Origin: CAZDDB01 sp963843285
GTDB taxonomy: Bacteria; Acidobacteriota; HRBIN11; JAKEFK01
Assembly: GCA_963843285.1 (NCBI GenBank)
Contig: CAWJJO010000005.1
Coordinates: forward strand, 124,001 to 188,000
Length of the DNA: 64,000 nt
Reading direction: 5' to 3'
Under the pieces are notes generated by a model, which had not been told where the DNA came from, did not search any database, and saw only the letters and a program-made list of their open reading frames with translations. This document shows positions 34,569 to 43,269 of the stretch, piece by piece; positions within the stretch are counted from its first letter, which is position 1; every line of letters begins with the position of its first letter. The position numbers and the translations under genes are program-made.

Positions 34569-34612
34569 TTGCTTATTTCGTTATGTTTATTTGATATTTG
34601 ATTTTTGATATT
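34569..34612 (-). repeat. AT-rich repeat, family E (copy 2, inverted)
   Basis: GCTTATTTCGTTATGTTTAT followed by TTGATATTTGATTTTTGATA. This is the reverse complement of the copy at 31870, with a longer flank that matches the copy at 56109. Confidence 0.75.
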
Positions 34613-34662
34613 AGCTCTTTTTGATGGATGCCGCGTTCAACATAGCAGATGGAGGACATCCA

Positions 34663-36075
34663 ATGAAAAAGAGCATATTTCTGATCGGCTTCTTCTTGTT
34701 CTTGGCGGCGGTGGCCCTGGTTTACGCAATCCAGCGCCTGAACGCTTCGGGCGGGCCCCAAACCACAAACCACTTCGTAACCTCCAGGCCCGGTACAACA
34801 TCGACCGGCGGCGATGCTGTCCAACTTGAATGGAAACTGGGCAATCCGTATCTCCTGAAAAATGGAGACGGCAGCGTGTTTTTGGATCTTCGAGTCACAG
34901 GGAAGGCGCTACGCAATCAGGACCGGAAACGTATGAACCTGGTTCTCGTCATCGATCGAAGCGGATCGATGGGTTCCGAAAACAAGCTGGAGCAAGTAAA
35001 AAACGCAGCAACACAAATCATCAATAACATGAACGCCAGTGATCGTCTCGCAGTCGTCATTTATGACGACTCGGTTCAAACACTGATCCCTTCCTCTTCA
35101 GTAGAAGACAAAGAACGGATCAAAGAGCTCATCTACAGTTTGAGCACGGGAGGATCCACCAATCTCAGCGGCGGAATGATGCAAGGATTTGAGGAGGCAC
35201 GCAGGAATTTCCGGCGCGATCATGTAAACCGGATCGTTCTTCTCTCCGATGGTCTGGCCAACGCAGGGGTCGTCGAACCGGATCAAATTGCGGCGCAGGC
35301 AAAACTGATTCGCGGAAACTCGATCTCCGTTTCGGCGATGGGTGTCGGAATCGACTACAACGAGAATCTCATGGCGAATATCGCAGATACCAGCGGCGGA
35401 AACTACTACTACATTAGCAGTGAAACCAACATGGCAGAGGTCTTCCGGCGGGAGTGGAATCTGATGCAAAGCACCGTCGCATCCGGCGCAAGAATCACGA
35501 TGGGCCTTGGGGAGGGAGTCGATGTCATTGATGTTGCCGGTTTCCAATATCAGACAAACGGAAACAAGCTCACGATCGAAGTTCCCGACATTTCGAGCGG
35601 CGAAAGCAAACGAATTCTGGTCCAGCTCCGAGCTCCCGCGGGCGCCACTCGCGTTGTGGATCTGGGCACAGGCTCGTTCACGTATACGGACCTTACAGGT
35701 TCCCAGCCGAAAACAGCCGGTTTGAACTTCCATCCTTCGATCCGCGTAGTCGAAGATTCCAAGCTGGTCGCAACCAACAACAACAGAGAAGTGGCTGCCA
35801 AAGCAGCTTCGGTGAAAGCGAGCAGATTCATGGAAGATGCCTATCGCAAGTGGGAGGAAGGAGATAAGGCAGGAGCCTATAGCGTGGCGTCCTCAGCACT
35901 GCAGCAACTAAATGCTCTCGGATATGTAGCGAATGAAAAGCAGATCTATCGCTACAATCAGACAGTCCTAACAATGTCGCCTGCTGCTCCGGAACCTCCT
36001 CCGGAAGCAAAGAAGGATTTCATGAAGCGCCAGAAGGAAGCAGAGCGCAACGCACAACAATCGTCTGCGCAGTAG
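34663..36075 (+). CDS. von Willebrand factor A domain protein, membrane-anchored
   Basis: 470 residues. GGAGG lies 7 bases before the ATG at 34663. An N-terminal membrane anchor (about 4-23) is followed by a VWA domain with MIDAS DRSGSMG (98-104) and later SGGSTNLSGG-type threonine and aspartate ligands. A beta-sandwich follows (about 285-380), and then a helical tail carrying LNALGYVANEK and a Pro/Lys/Glu-rich end. It resembles YfbK-like proteins and batA/inter-alpha-trypsin-type proteins that mediate Mg-dependent protein contacts in the periplasm. It is 9 bases from the next gene, so likely one operon. Confidence 0.85.
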   Translation: MKKSIFLIGFFLFLAAVALVYAIQRLNASGGPQTTNHFVTSRPGTTSTGGDAVQLEWKLGNPYLLKNGDGSVFLDLRVTGKALRNQDRKRMNLVLVIDRSGSMGSENKLEQVKNAATQIINNMNASDRLAVVIYDDSVQTLIPSSSVEDKERIKELIYSLSTGGSTNLSGGMMQGFEEARRNFRRDHVNRIVLLSDGLANAGVVEPDQIAAQAKLIRGNSISVSAMGVGIDYNENLMANIADTSGGNYYYISSETNMAEVFRREWNLMQSTVASGARITMGLGEGVDVIDVAGFQYQTNGNKLTIEVPDISSGESKRILVQLRAPAGATRVVDLGTGSFTYTDLTGSQPKTAGLNFHPSIRVVEDSKLVATNNNREVAAKAASVKASRFMEDAYRKWEEGDKAGAYSVASSALQQLNALGYVANEKQIYRYNQTVLTMSPAAPEPPPEAKKDFMKRQKEAERNAQQSSAQ

Positions 36076-36084
36076 AGGTGACTT

Positions 36085-37134
36085 ATGTGGGCCATCGAAG
36101 CGATCTCGGAATATGAATTGAAAAAACCACTCCTGATTTTAGGATGCACGCTGGGAGCAGGATTTCTGCTCCTGGCGTATTTCTTTTTCGTAAATCCATT
36201 ACATGAGCCGCTGATTTATGTACTCCTAACACTCGATCTCGCGCTGATCCAGACACCAAAGCAACATCCGATGCGGGTGGCTTTGATGCTCGCAGCCGTT
36301 TACGCGGCCGGATACTGGCTGCTGGCGAGCCATCTCATTCTCTTTGTGTTGATGATTTCTTTGCTGGCGGGGGTCACAATTTACCGCCAGACGTTCCGAC
36401 TCTGGAGATGGGCGGTTTCAGCGACCCTTTTGTTCCTCTCGCTGTTGATCCTTGCGGTGTGGCAGCAGATGCCATTGCTTGGACAAATCGTGCCGGCAGC
36501 TTTGTTGCCGCTAGTGGATTCCATGCTGTTCAGTTTTTGCATGCTCATTAGTTTCCTTGTGTATTCACTCAAGAAAGATCCGGTGGAAGAAGCTGTTGCC
36601 GGCTATCAATGGAAAATGGCGTCCGAACCCGGTGTCATGGCGCATCAAATACGCGATCTCTACAAACAATTGCGAACGCAGATTCCACAGAAAGATCCCA
36701 TTCAGCAGGATCTGAGAGAGTTTGTTGAAAAAACGGTCCACCTCTGTCATTCCTGGCAACAGCTTTCCACGGAACTTGCCGGAACCAATCCAGGAGCATT
36801 GGAACAACAGATCGACAAACTGCAACAAACCCTGGATTCCACGGACGACACCCTGGCAAGAGCTCAATATGAGAAAGCTCTGGAAAACCGTCGCAAACAG
36901 AAGGAACAGTTCCAACGACTCAAGCTGCAAGCCGAACGGCTGAGAGCGCAACTCTTCAATTACACAACAGCGCTTGAAAACATGCGGTTTGCATACAGCA
37001 ATCGCAAATTCGCCGGCAACAGCGATAGTACAGAAACGATTGAGTTCTTTGTAAACATGGCGACAGCGCGCACGGACAACGAATCGGAGATGTCGCAAGC
37101 ATATCAGAAGCTTCTGGCGGAGATTCACCAATAA
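36085..37134 (+). CDS. Membrane protein with C-terminal coiled coil, function unknown
   Basis: 349 residues, not matched to a named family. Residues about 15-160 hold five or six hydrophobic helices in pairs. Residues about 185-345 are helical and strongly charged, with a coiled-coil segment (EQQIDKLQQTLDSTDDTLAR and the Lys/Gln/Arg-rich stretch after it). GAGGTGACTT precedes the ATG. The tight spacing after the VWA gene suggests the two proteins work together at the membrane. Confidence 0.75.
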   Translation: MWAIEAISEYELKKPLLILGCTLGAGFLLLAYFFFVNPLHEPLIYVLLTLDLALIQTPKQHPMRVALMLAAVYAAGYWLLASHLILFVLMISLLAGVTIYRQTFRLWRWAVSATLLFLSLLILAVWQQMPLLGQIVPAALLPLVDSMLFSFCMLISFLVYSLKKDPVEEAVAGYQWKMASEPGVMAHQIRDLYKQLRTQIPQKDPIQQDLREFVEKTVHLCHSWQQLSTELAGTNPGALEQQIDKLQQTLDSTDDTLARAQYEKALENRRKQKEQFQRLKLQAERLRAQLFNYTTALENMRFAYSNRKFAGNSDSTETIEFFVNMATARTDNESEMSQAYQKLLAEIHQ

Positions 37135-37247
37135 CTGAACCCGGTCACGCTCTACCCCGGTTTCGATCTGTTCCCCCCGAACCTTTTACTTCATTTCTGC
37201 GTTAACCTATAGTCCAGCCTGGATCAATCTCTGATTGGAGGAACAAG

Positions 37248-38237
37248 ATGAAAATGTGGACCGCGGTCCTGTTTGTCATGATTTTCATAAGCGCGGAATC
37301 AGCGGACATGGCGCCGACCGAGGTACTTGAGAAAGCAATTCTAGCGTTGGGGGGCAGAGCAACACTGGAGAGTTTCCACTCTCGTGTTGCCTCTGGAAAA
37401 GTGGAGGTAGCCGGGCTGATGGGAACCTACGAAATCTCGGCAAAGTCACCCGACAAAGTGAGACTTGCTCTGGATCTTGGTGTGGTTAAGCAAATTCGCG
37501 GCTTTGACGGCATCAATGGATGGGTCCAGCAGGCCGGAATTGTGAAACAAGAAGGAGCAGATCTCGAACGATTAAAGCGCAGCGCACTATTTCAAGCTTT
37601 GATTCTGTATGTGGACACGAACGCGCCTCAAAAGGCGAAGCTCATTTTCCCAATCAGGGGAAAATTCCTGTTGGCAGGAGGTCGCGATTTCAACGAGCCG
37701 CATAGCTCAGAATGGAGCCAGCACTACGCATACGATATTCTGGGACTCGGTCCGAACTACGAGATTCTGAAGGATGACGGGAAATCAAACGCGGACTCGT
37801 ACTCGTGGGGCAAGGAAATTCTGGCGCCGGCAGATGGAACAGTTGTATTTTCACGAAACGATGTTCCGGATAATCCGCAGCCGGGAGACATTGATAATTC
37901 TATTTTTATGAGTCTCCCCGATCCAATGTATGCAGTCGGTGGAAACAACGTTGTAATCGATCATGAGAATCATGAATTCAGTTTGCTTGCACACATGCAG
38001 AAAGGGTCGGTGCGCGTCCATAAGGGGGATCATGTCAAACAAGGCGATGTCATCGGCCTGCTTGGGAACAGCGGAAATTCAGACGGCCCGCATTTGCATT
38101 ACCACTTGATGGCCTGCGAAACGATTTTCAGGTGCGATGGGTTACCCTCGCGCTTTGAAAACGTTTACGATACGCTTTCCGGGGACAAACTCAAAGCCCC
38201 GTTCATCAAGAGAGGCCTGCTCCTGGAAGCCCGATAG
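37248..38237 (+). CDS. Secreted M23-family (LasA/lysostaphin-type) peptidase
   Basis: 329 residues with a signal peptide (about 1-20, ending ISAES). Residues about 25-115 resemble an outer-membrane-lipoprotein-like N-terminal domain. The M23 domain (about 135-310) has SQHYAYDILG, ILAPADGTVVFSRND, LLAHMQKGSVRVHKGDHVKQGDVIG and GPHLHYHLM, which supply the zinc ligands. It cleaves peptide bonds in peptidoglycan or in cell-wall-associated peptides. TTGGAGGAACAAG provides a ribosome site before the ATG. It is probably a single gene. Confidence 0.88.
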   Translation: MKMWTAVLFVMIFISAESADMAPTEVLEKAILALGGRATLESFHSRVASGKVEVAGLMGTYEISAKSPDKVRLALDLGVVKQIRGFDGINGWVQQAGIVKQEGADLERLKRSALFQALILYVDTNAPQKAKLIFPIRGKFLLAGGRDFNEPHSSEWSQHYAYDILGLGPNYEILKDDGKSNADSYSWGKEILAPADGTVVFSRNDVPDNPQPGDIDNSIFMSLPDPMYAVGGNNVVIDHENHEFSLLAHMQKGSVRVHKGDHVKQGDVIGLLGNSGNSDGPHLHYHLMACETIFRCDGLPSRFENVYDTLSGDKLKAPFIKRGLLLEAR

Positions 38238-38292
38238 TCTCGGGAAGGCTTGAAGTGTTGCTTACTGTCGTCCCAAACATGCGGAACTCGAA

Positions 38293-38298
38293 TATAAT
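38293..38298 (+). promoter_or_regulatory. -10 element of the GAF-SpoIIE phosphatase gene
   Basis: TATAAT about 33 bases before the TTG chosen as start. It overlaps the earlier TTG at 38298, which argues against that codon being the translation start. Confidence 0.45.
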
Positions 38299-38330
38299 TG
38301 GGTGCAGACAATTTTCGAACGGGGAATGTT

Positions 38331-39581
38331 TTGACTTCAGGTTTAACAGACCAACTTGCGCTGCTATATCGAGTATCTCAGACATTCAACTCGTCTCTGG
38401 ACCTGGGTGAAGTTCTCACGCTGGTCATGGATGAGGTGATTGCGGCCCTTCGCGCCGAGCGCGCCTTTCTGATGTTGCGTGAAGACGATGGGAGACTAGT
38501 GTTTCGGTCGGCACGCGGGATCAACCAGCAAACGATCGAGGCGCCCGAATTTCAAATTTCACGCGGCGTTGTCGAACGGGTAGCGCGGGAAGGTGTTCCG
38601 ATCCTTACCGGGGATGCGCAGAGCGACTCGCAATTGAATCTCCAGAACAGTGTCATGATGTTGGGTCTGCGATCTATTCTATGCGTGCCGCTGCAGCTAA
38701 AGGGAAAAGGTCTCGGCGTAATTTATGTAGACAACAATCTTTATTCCGGAATTTTTACGAAGTCTCATCTGGAACTCTTGACTGCGATTGCTGCAAGCGC
38801 AGCAGTCGCGATTGAAAACGCGCGCCTGTATCAGCTTGCGGTTGAAAAGGGACGAATGGAACGCGAGCTGCAACTGGCGCGCGATGTACAGGCGAGCTTG
38901 TTGCCTCGATCAACTCCGAACATTTCCGGCTGGCAATTCGCGGCCTGGTGGAAGCCAGCCCGTGAAGTTGCCGGTGATTATTATGATTTCATTTTTGGTG
39001 AAGATGGGCGGATCGGACTCGTCATTGCCGATGTCACCGATAAGGGCATGCCGGCGGCATTGTTTATGGCGCTCACACGAAGTGTTATACGCGCCAGCTC
39101 GGCTCGCCGAACGTCAGCAGCCGAATGCATCAACGACGCAAACCGTTTGATTTGTGCAGATTCTTTAAATGGCATGTTTGTGACTTTGTTCTACGGACAA
39201 CTGGACCCGGCTTCCGGTGAATTGACGTACGTCAACGCAGGACACAACCCGCCGTTCGTCTTTAGCGTGTCATCCGGAAAAGTGACCACCTTAAGACCGA
39301 CGGGCGCGGCACTTGGAGTCGAAGAAAGTTTTGTTCTTAAGCAGAAAGTACTGACACTCGATCCCGGCGATACAATCTTATTGTTCACCGATGGAGCTAG
39401 CGAAGCGATGGACAAAAATGAACAGTTTTTTGGGGAGGAAAATCTGGAGCGGATTCTGTTGGAGAATCGCGACTCTTCCGCGGAGAAGATTGTTTCCGCT
39501 TTCGAAAACGCTCTCCGCATCCACACTGGTGATACCGCTCCGTACGACGACATCACGCTGATGGTAGTCAAAAGGCTGTAA
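38331..39581 (+). CDS. GAF domain plus SpoIIE-type PP2C serine phosphatase
   Basis: 416 residues if read from the TTG at 38331, which has GGGG 6 bases upstream; the frame is open to 38298. A GAF domain spans about 20-180 (VLTLVMDEVIAALRAERAFLML, ILCVPLQLKGKGLGVIYVDN). A linker helix (RELQLARDVQASLLPR) leads to the phosphatase domain: EVAGDYYDFI, VIADVTDKGMPAALFM, NAGHNPPFVF, LFTDGASEAMD and YDDITLMVV. Such RsbU-like enzymes dephosphorylate STAS-domain antagonists. The STAS protein at 9230-9571 is a possible substrate, by inference only. Confidence 0.88.
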   Translation: MTSGLTDQLALLYRVSQTFNSSLDLGEVLTLVMDEVIAALRAERAFLMLREDDGRLVFRSARGINQQTIEAPEFQISRGVVERVAREGVPILTGDAQSDSQLNLQNSVMMLGLRSILCVPLQLKGKGLGVIYVDNNLYSGIFTKSHLELLTAIAASAAVAIENARLYQLAVEKGRMERELQLARDVQASLLPRSTPNISGWQFAAWWKPAREVAGDYYDFIFGEDGRIGLVIADVTDKGMPAALFMALTRSVIRASSARRTSAAECINDANRLICADSLNGMFVTLFYGQLDPASGELTYVNAGHNPPFVFSVSSGKVTTLRPTGAALGVEESFVLKQKVLTLDPGDTILLFTDGASEAMDKNEQFFGEENLERILLENRDSSAEKIVSAFENALRIHTGDTAPYDDITLMVVKRL

Positions 39582-39621
39582 AGAACTCTATCTCGGATTG
39601 TCGAACGTCCTCAATATCGAG

Positions 39622-42030
39622 TTACTCGTACTTAAGAGCTTGCACCGGATCCACTCGTGCTGCCCGAATTGCAGGCAGCATGCACGCGAACAGCGCAACT
39701 GCCGCAAGAAATAGCGAGACGCAGATGTATGTAATCGGATCGATAGGAGGAGTGGCAAACAGAAATCCGGAAAGCATGCGACTGATACCTGTCGCAAGGA
39801 TCAGTCCGGTTCCAATGCCGATCAAAGTAAGGGCCATCCCGTCTCTAAAAATCAACGTGAGGATATCGCGGGGCAGTGCGCCTAACGCTGTCCGAATTCC
39901 GATTTCATGAGTGCGCCGTTCAGTGGAATAGGTGACGACGCCATAAATACCAACCATGGATAACAGCAGCGCTACGGATGCAAAAATTCCAAGAAGCACG
40001 GTCCGGAACCGCGGTTGAGCCACGGACCGTGAAAGAAGATCCTCCATTGTGAATATTTCTGCCACAGGCAGATTCCGATCCAGCGCCCAGATCTCTTTTT
40101 GCGCGGATGCAATGAGACTTTCAGGATCTCCGATCGTTTCCAAAACCAGAGTCATGGTCTGCGGCCACGGGTCCTGCGCATACGGAATGTACAACTCCGG
40201 AGCTGCGTCCGATCCGGGACCGAAATGTTTGACGGAGGTTACAACACCAACGATCCGTCTGGAAATGTGAAGCCCGGTATCTGATGTCACCTTCATTCCC
40301 ACGGGATCACGATCGGGCCAGTATTTCCGCGCCATCTCCTCATTGATCATCGCTACAGGCTCGCTGGAATCCGTATCCTGATCCGTAATCGCGCGACCCT
40401 TGACCAACCGAATTCCAATTGCATTCAGATATCCGGGCGTGATCGAACGATATTCGGCGCACGGTTCTTTTCCGGGTTCGGCGGGTCTGTCATCACGCGT
40501 AAAGGTGTCGCAGGAATAGCCTCCGCCCAGCGGAAGAATATTGACCACGCCCGCAGCTTGAATCCCGGGCTGGGCCTTCAGCCGGTCCAGCATCCGCTGA
40601 TAAAAGTCCTTCGCCTGATTTTTCTCCGGGTACTGCGCCTTCGGTAACGATATTCGCATCGTGAGGGTTCGTTGAATGTTGACGCCCGTATCAACCCCCA
40701 TCAACAATGAAAAACTTTTCAGCAGCAATGCGGCTCCAATCGAAAGAACTACAGCCAGAGCCACTTCACAAACCACCAGAGCCTTTCGCGCGCGATTTCC
40801 AGAAGTGAATTGCGATTTCTCTTTCATCGCATCTACCGGAGCCAGTTTTGACGATTGCCACGCCGGCACCAAACCAAAAATCACTCCGGTCACCGTCGAA
40901 ACTATCAGGGTAAAGCACAAGACATGGAAATTAATTCCCGCTTCCCGCAGGCGCGGCATTCCACCCGGGTAAAATGAAACAAAGGTATCGACGCCCCACA
41001 GAGCGAATAGGACACCCAACGCTCCGCCGGACACAGCAAGGAGAACTGATTCCGTGAGCAACTGACGGATAATGCGCTTCCGACCTGCGCCCAGTGCTAC
41101 CCGGATCGCGATTTCACTTCTTCTTGTTGTCGCTCGCCCCATCATCATATTGGCCACGTTGGAGCAGGCGATCAACAAAATGAATCCTACTGCGCCAAAA
41201 AGAAGGAAGAGCACGGTCCTGCTTCCCCGCACTGTCAATTCTTGCAGTCGAGCGATTCCAACGCCGATGTCACGGTTTGTATCCGCATATTCCTGCTGGA
41301 GCCGTTTTGCGAGTAGATCCATTTTCCTTTGAGCGTTTTCGATCGAGGCTTCAGATCTGAGACGCCCATAAGCCTCGAACCTGCGGATTCCCCGGGTGCG
41401 TTGAAACGCGGTGGGAGTCACCGGCATCAACAGATCCACCTGATATTCCCCGTCCAATTCCACAGGCAATCGAAAATCACGCGGCAGAACCCCGATCACT
41501 GTAAAGAGGCCCTGATCCAGTGAAACCGCTCTGCCGATCACCTTCTGATCCCCTCCAAAACGTTCCTGCCAGAGACGGTGGCTCAAGACGACGACAGGGG
41601 CGCCTCCTTGCCGGTCTTCGTCAGCACGAAAGCCACGCCCGTGAGCCGGCACAAAACCAAACAGATGAAACAGATTCGCTGAAACACGCGCAACGAAAAG
41701 TTGTTCCGGATGGGACCCTCCAGAAATCGCGCATCTTCCATAATCGATTACGCAAATTTCTTCAAACACTCCGCTCTTCTGATAATCCAGGAAATCGGGA
41801 AAAGAGATCGTTTTGATCGCCGGATCCTTTCCTTCGTCAGGACTTGTGGAGAACAATTGAACAATTTGATTGGAATCACGATACGGCAAAGGCTGGATCA
41901 AAACAGCATCCACGATTGTGAACAGCGCGGTATTTGCCCCGATTCCCAATGCGAGAGTCAGCACAATCACAACGGAAAATGCCGGCTTCTGGATCAGCAT
42001 GCGGATTGCAAATTTCAGGTCCTGAATCAT
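39622..42030 (-). CDS. Orphan MacB/FtsX-type permease (ADOP family)
   Basis: 802 residues with two FtsX/MacB units: an N-terminal helix (PAFSVVIVLTLALGIGANTALF), a MacB periplasmic core domain, three helices around 265-370, a second helix near 425 (ALVVCEVALAVVLSIGAALLLKS), a second periplasmic domain, and three C-terminal helices. The end reads AARVDPVQALKYE. There is no ATPase gene nearby. This doubled orphan architecture is a recognised expansion in Acidobacteriota (acidobacterial duplicated orphan permease). The transported substrate is unknown; an unlinked MacB-type ATPase probably drives it. Confidence 0.9.
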   Translation of the reverse strand: MIQDLKFAIRMLIQKPAFSVVIVLTLALGIGANTALFTIVDAVLIQPLPYRDSNQIVQLFSTSPDEGKDPAIKTISFPDFLDYQKSGVFEEICVIDYGRCAISGGSHPEQLFVARVSANLFHLFGFVPAHGRGFRADEDRQGGAPVVVLSHRLWQERFGGDQKVIGRAVSLDQGLFTVIGVLPRDFRLPVELDGEYQVDLLMPVTPTAFQRTRGIRRFEAYGRLRSEASIENAQRKMDLLAKRLQQEYADTNRDIGVGIARLQELTVRGSRTVLFLLFGAVGFILLIACSNVANMMMGRATTRRSEIAIRVALGAGRKRIIRQLLTESVLLAVSGGALGVLFALWGVDTFVSFYPGGMPRLREAGINFHVLCFTLIVSTVTGVIFGLVPAWQSSKLAPVDAMKEKSQFTSGNRARKALVVCEVALAVVLSIGAALLLKSFSLLMGVDTGVNIQRTLTMRISLPKAQYPEKNQAKDFYQRMLDRLKAQPGIQAAGVVNILPLGGGYSCDTFTRDDRPAEPGKEPCAEYRSITPGYLNAIGIRLVKGRAITDQDTDSSEPVAMINEEMARKYWPDRDPVGMKVTSDTGLHISRRIVGVVTSVKHFGPGSDAAPELYIPYAQDPWPQTMTLVLETIGDPESLIASAQKEIWALDRNLPVAEIFTMEDLLSRSVAQPRFRTVLLGIFASVALLLSMVGIYGVVTYSTERRTHEIGIRTALGALPRDILTLIFRDGMALTLIGIGTGLILATGISRMLSGFLFATPPIDPITYICVSLFLAAVALFACMLPAIRAARVDPVQALKYE

Positions 42031-42169
42031 CGGTACGTATCGCTACGCAATCGACATGCCAGGGGTCAGTCTCGAGCCAAGGCCGAGGAGTGTCATTTTC
42101 TGTTCGGAATTGGGATTCTGACGGGTCAAAAGCGGACAACAGTGTTATACTTAAAGTGGGAGGTGTCTC

Positions 42170-42643
42170 ATGAAAGCGTTGTTGAAAGTTTCTCTGGTTG
42201 CTGCAGCGTTTTTTCTGCTTCCTCTAAGCGCATCGTTCGCGCATGGCTATTACGGTAACTATTCTTCCGGGTATTGCCCTTCGTTCAATTTCGGATTCTC
42301 GTACGGCTATCCGTCGTACAACTATTACAATCCCTATCCGTATTATTCGTACGGGTACTATCCGTATTCGTACGCGCCGTACTATAGCTATTACAACTAC
42401 TACCGCCCGTACTACCGGAACTACGGGTCATACTACGGCTACGGGAATTACGGCTACCGGAATCATGGCTACCGGAATGACTACTATCGCAACAACTATC
42501 GTCACGGCTATTACAACGGTTACTACGGCGGCTATCGCGGTGGTCACCATGGCGGATATCGATCTCACGGCTATTATCCGCGCGTTCAGAAGCCCTATAA
42601 TTCGACACCACGTCAGGGTGCGCCGGTAGTCAGACGGCGTTAG
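42170..42643 (+). CDS. Tyr/Gly-rich low-complexity secreted protein
   Basis: 157 residues. The signal peptide (about 1-24, SLVAAAFFLLPLSASFA) is followed by about 110 residues made mainly of Tyr, Gly, Asn, Ser, Pro and Arg, in short units such as YGYPSYNYYNPYPYYSYGYY and NYGYRNHGYRNDYYR. A single Cys is present. GGGAGGTGTCTC precedes the ATG. No enzyme fold is visible. It could be a surface, adhesive or structural protein with oxidisable tyrosines, by analogy only. The C-terminal RQGAPVVRRR is basic. Overlapping frames in the same DNA are shadows. Confidence 0.8.
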   Translation: MKALLKVSLVAAAFFLLPLSASFAHGYYGNYSSGYCPSFNFGFSYGYPSYNYYNPYPYYSYGYYPYSYAPYYSYYNYYRPYYRNYGSYYGYGNYGYRNHGYRNDYYRNNYRHGYYNGYYGGYRGGHHGGYRSHGYYPRVQKPYNSTPRQGAPVVRRR

Positions 42644-42646
42644 CAA

Positions 42647-42750
42647 CTCGCAGGCGTTTAGTGCGCAGGCCTGTGGCCTCCATTATGGGTCGCAGGCCCT
42701 GGAGCTCAGGCGTCCCCGCCTGCATTATGGACCGCAGGCCTCCGGCCTGC
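42647..42750. repeat. Palindromic intergenic repeat, family A (copy 4, extended)
   Basis: About 104 bp with four GCAGGC-type modules, including GCAGGCCTGTGGCCTCC and GCAGGCCTCCGGCCTGC, joined by ATTATGGGTC and ATTATGGACC. It looks like a tandem duplication of the two-hairpin unit. It sits between convergent stops. Confidence 0.78.
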
Positions 42751-42752
42751 TT

Positions 42753-43148
42753 CTATTCTCCCGGTAACACACCCTTCTTCACCATCCAGGGATGAACTTC
42801 AACAGCCAGCCGCCCGGCCTTTACCGCAGGATCGCGTTCCGCTAATACTTTTGCTTCATCCGTAGATTCAACTTTGTAAACGCAGATACCGCGAATCGTG
42901 CCGCCATCAGTGAAGGGGCCGGCAATCACCATCTTTCCCGATTGGCCCATACTCGTGATGTGCGCAAGGTGCTGTTTTTGCAATTCCTCCAGTTCAGGAG
43001 TTCTCTCAGGCGTCCAATTCGGACCTTTGACCAACATCACCAGATAATATGTAGTCATCTCCGGCATGGAATCTTCTTCACTCCATAATTGAAAAATCAA
43101 AGCCGGTAGAATCACGCCCAGCAGAATTCCTGGAACTATTTTGTTCAT
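42753..43148 (-). CDS. YCII-related domain protein with N-terminal anchor
   Basis: 131 residues. Residues 3-21 form a membrane anchor or signal peptide, unusual for this mostly cytosolic family. The YciI fold follows: YYLVMLVKGPNWTPERT, LQKQHLAHITSMGQSGKMVIAGPFTDGG and RGICVYKVESTDEAKVLAERDPAVKAGRL. The conserved His of QKQHLAHI is kept. The function of YciI proteins is poorly known; the fold resembles EthD or muconolactone-type enzymes. AGGAGG lies upstream of the ATG. Confidence 0.85.
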   Translation of the reverse strand: MNKIVPGILLGVILPALIFQLWSEEDSMPEMTTYYLVMLVKGPNWTPERTPELEELQKQHLAHITSMGQSGKMVIAGPFTDGGTIRGICVYKVESTDEAKVLAERDPAVKAGRLAVEVHPWMVKKGVLPGE

Positions 43149-43221
43149 GCTTTTCCTCCTGACATTCCATTAAACATCCGGAGAATTTTCTTTATCCAAA
43201 GTGGATACACCAAAAGTTAAT

Positions 43222-43248
43222 AAAGTGGTACTTTTTAACTACCACTTT
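43222..43248. promoter_or_regulatory. Perfect 9-bp inverted repeat between divergent genes
   Basis: AAAGTGGTA (43222-43230) and TACCACTTT (43240-43248) with a 9-base A/T-rich spacer, placed between the YCII gene and the GNAT remnant. An operator for a dimeric regulator is the simplest reading. No regulator gene is adjacent. Confidence 0.45.
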
Positions 43249-43269
43249 TCGACGTTCTGAGGCGGCACT

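Noticed and set aside
34573..34824. 83-codon minus-strand frame opposite the start of the VWA gene
   Set aside because: It is antisense to a clear signal-anchor and ends in repeat E. It has no ribosome site.
42243..42646. Long Thr/Ile/Arg-rich and Ser/Arg-rich frames overlapping the Tyr-rich gene
   Set aside because: They are shadows caused by the repetitive TAC/TAT/GGC codons. Only the frame at 42170 has a signal peptide and a ribosome site.
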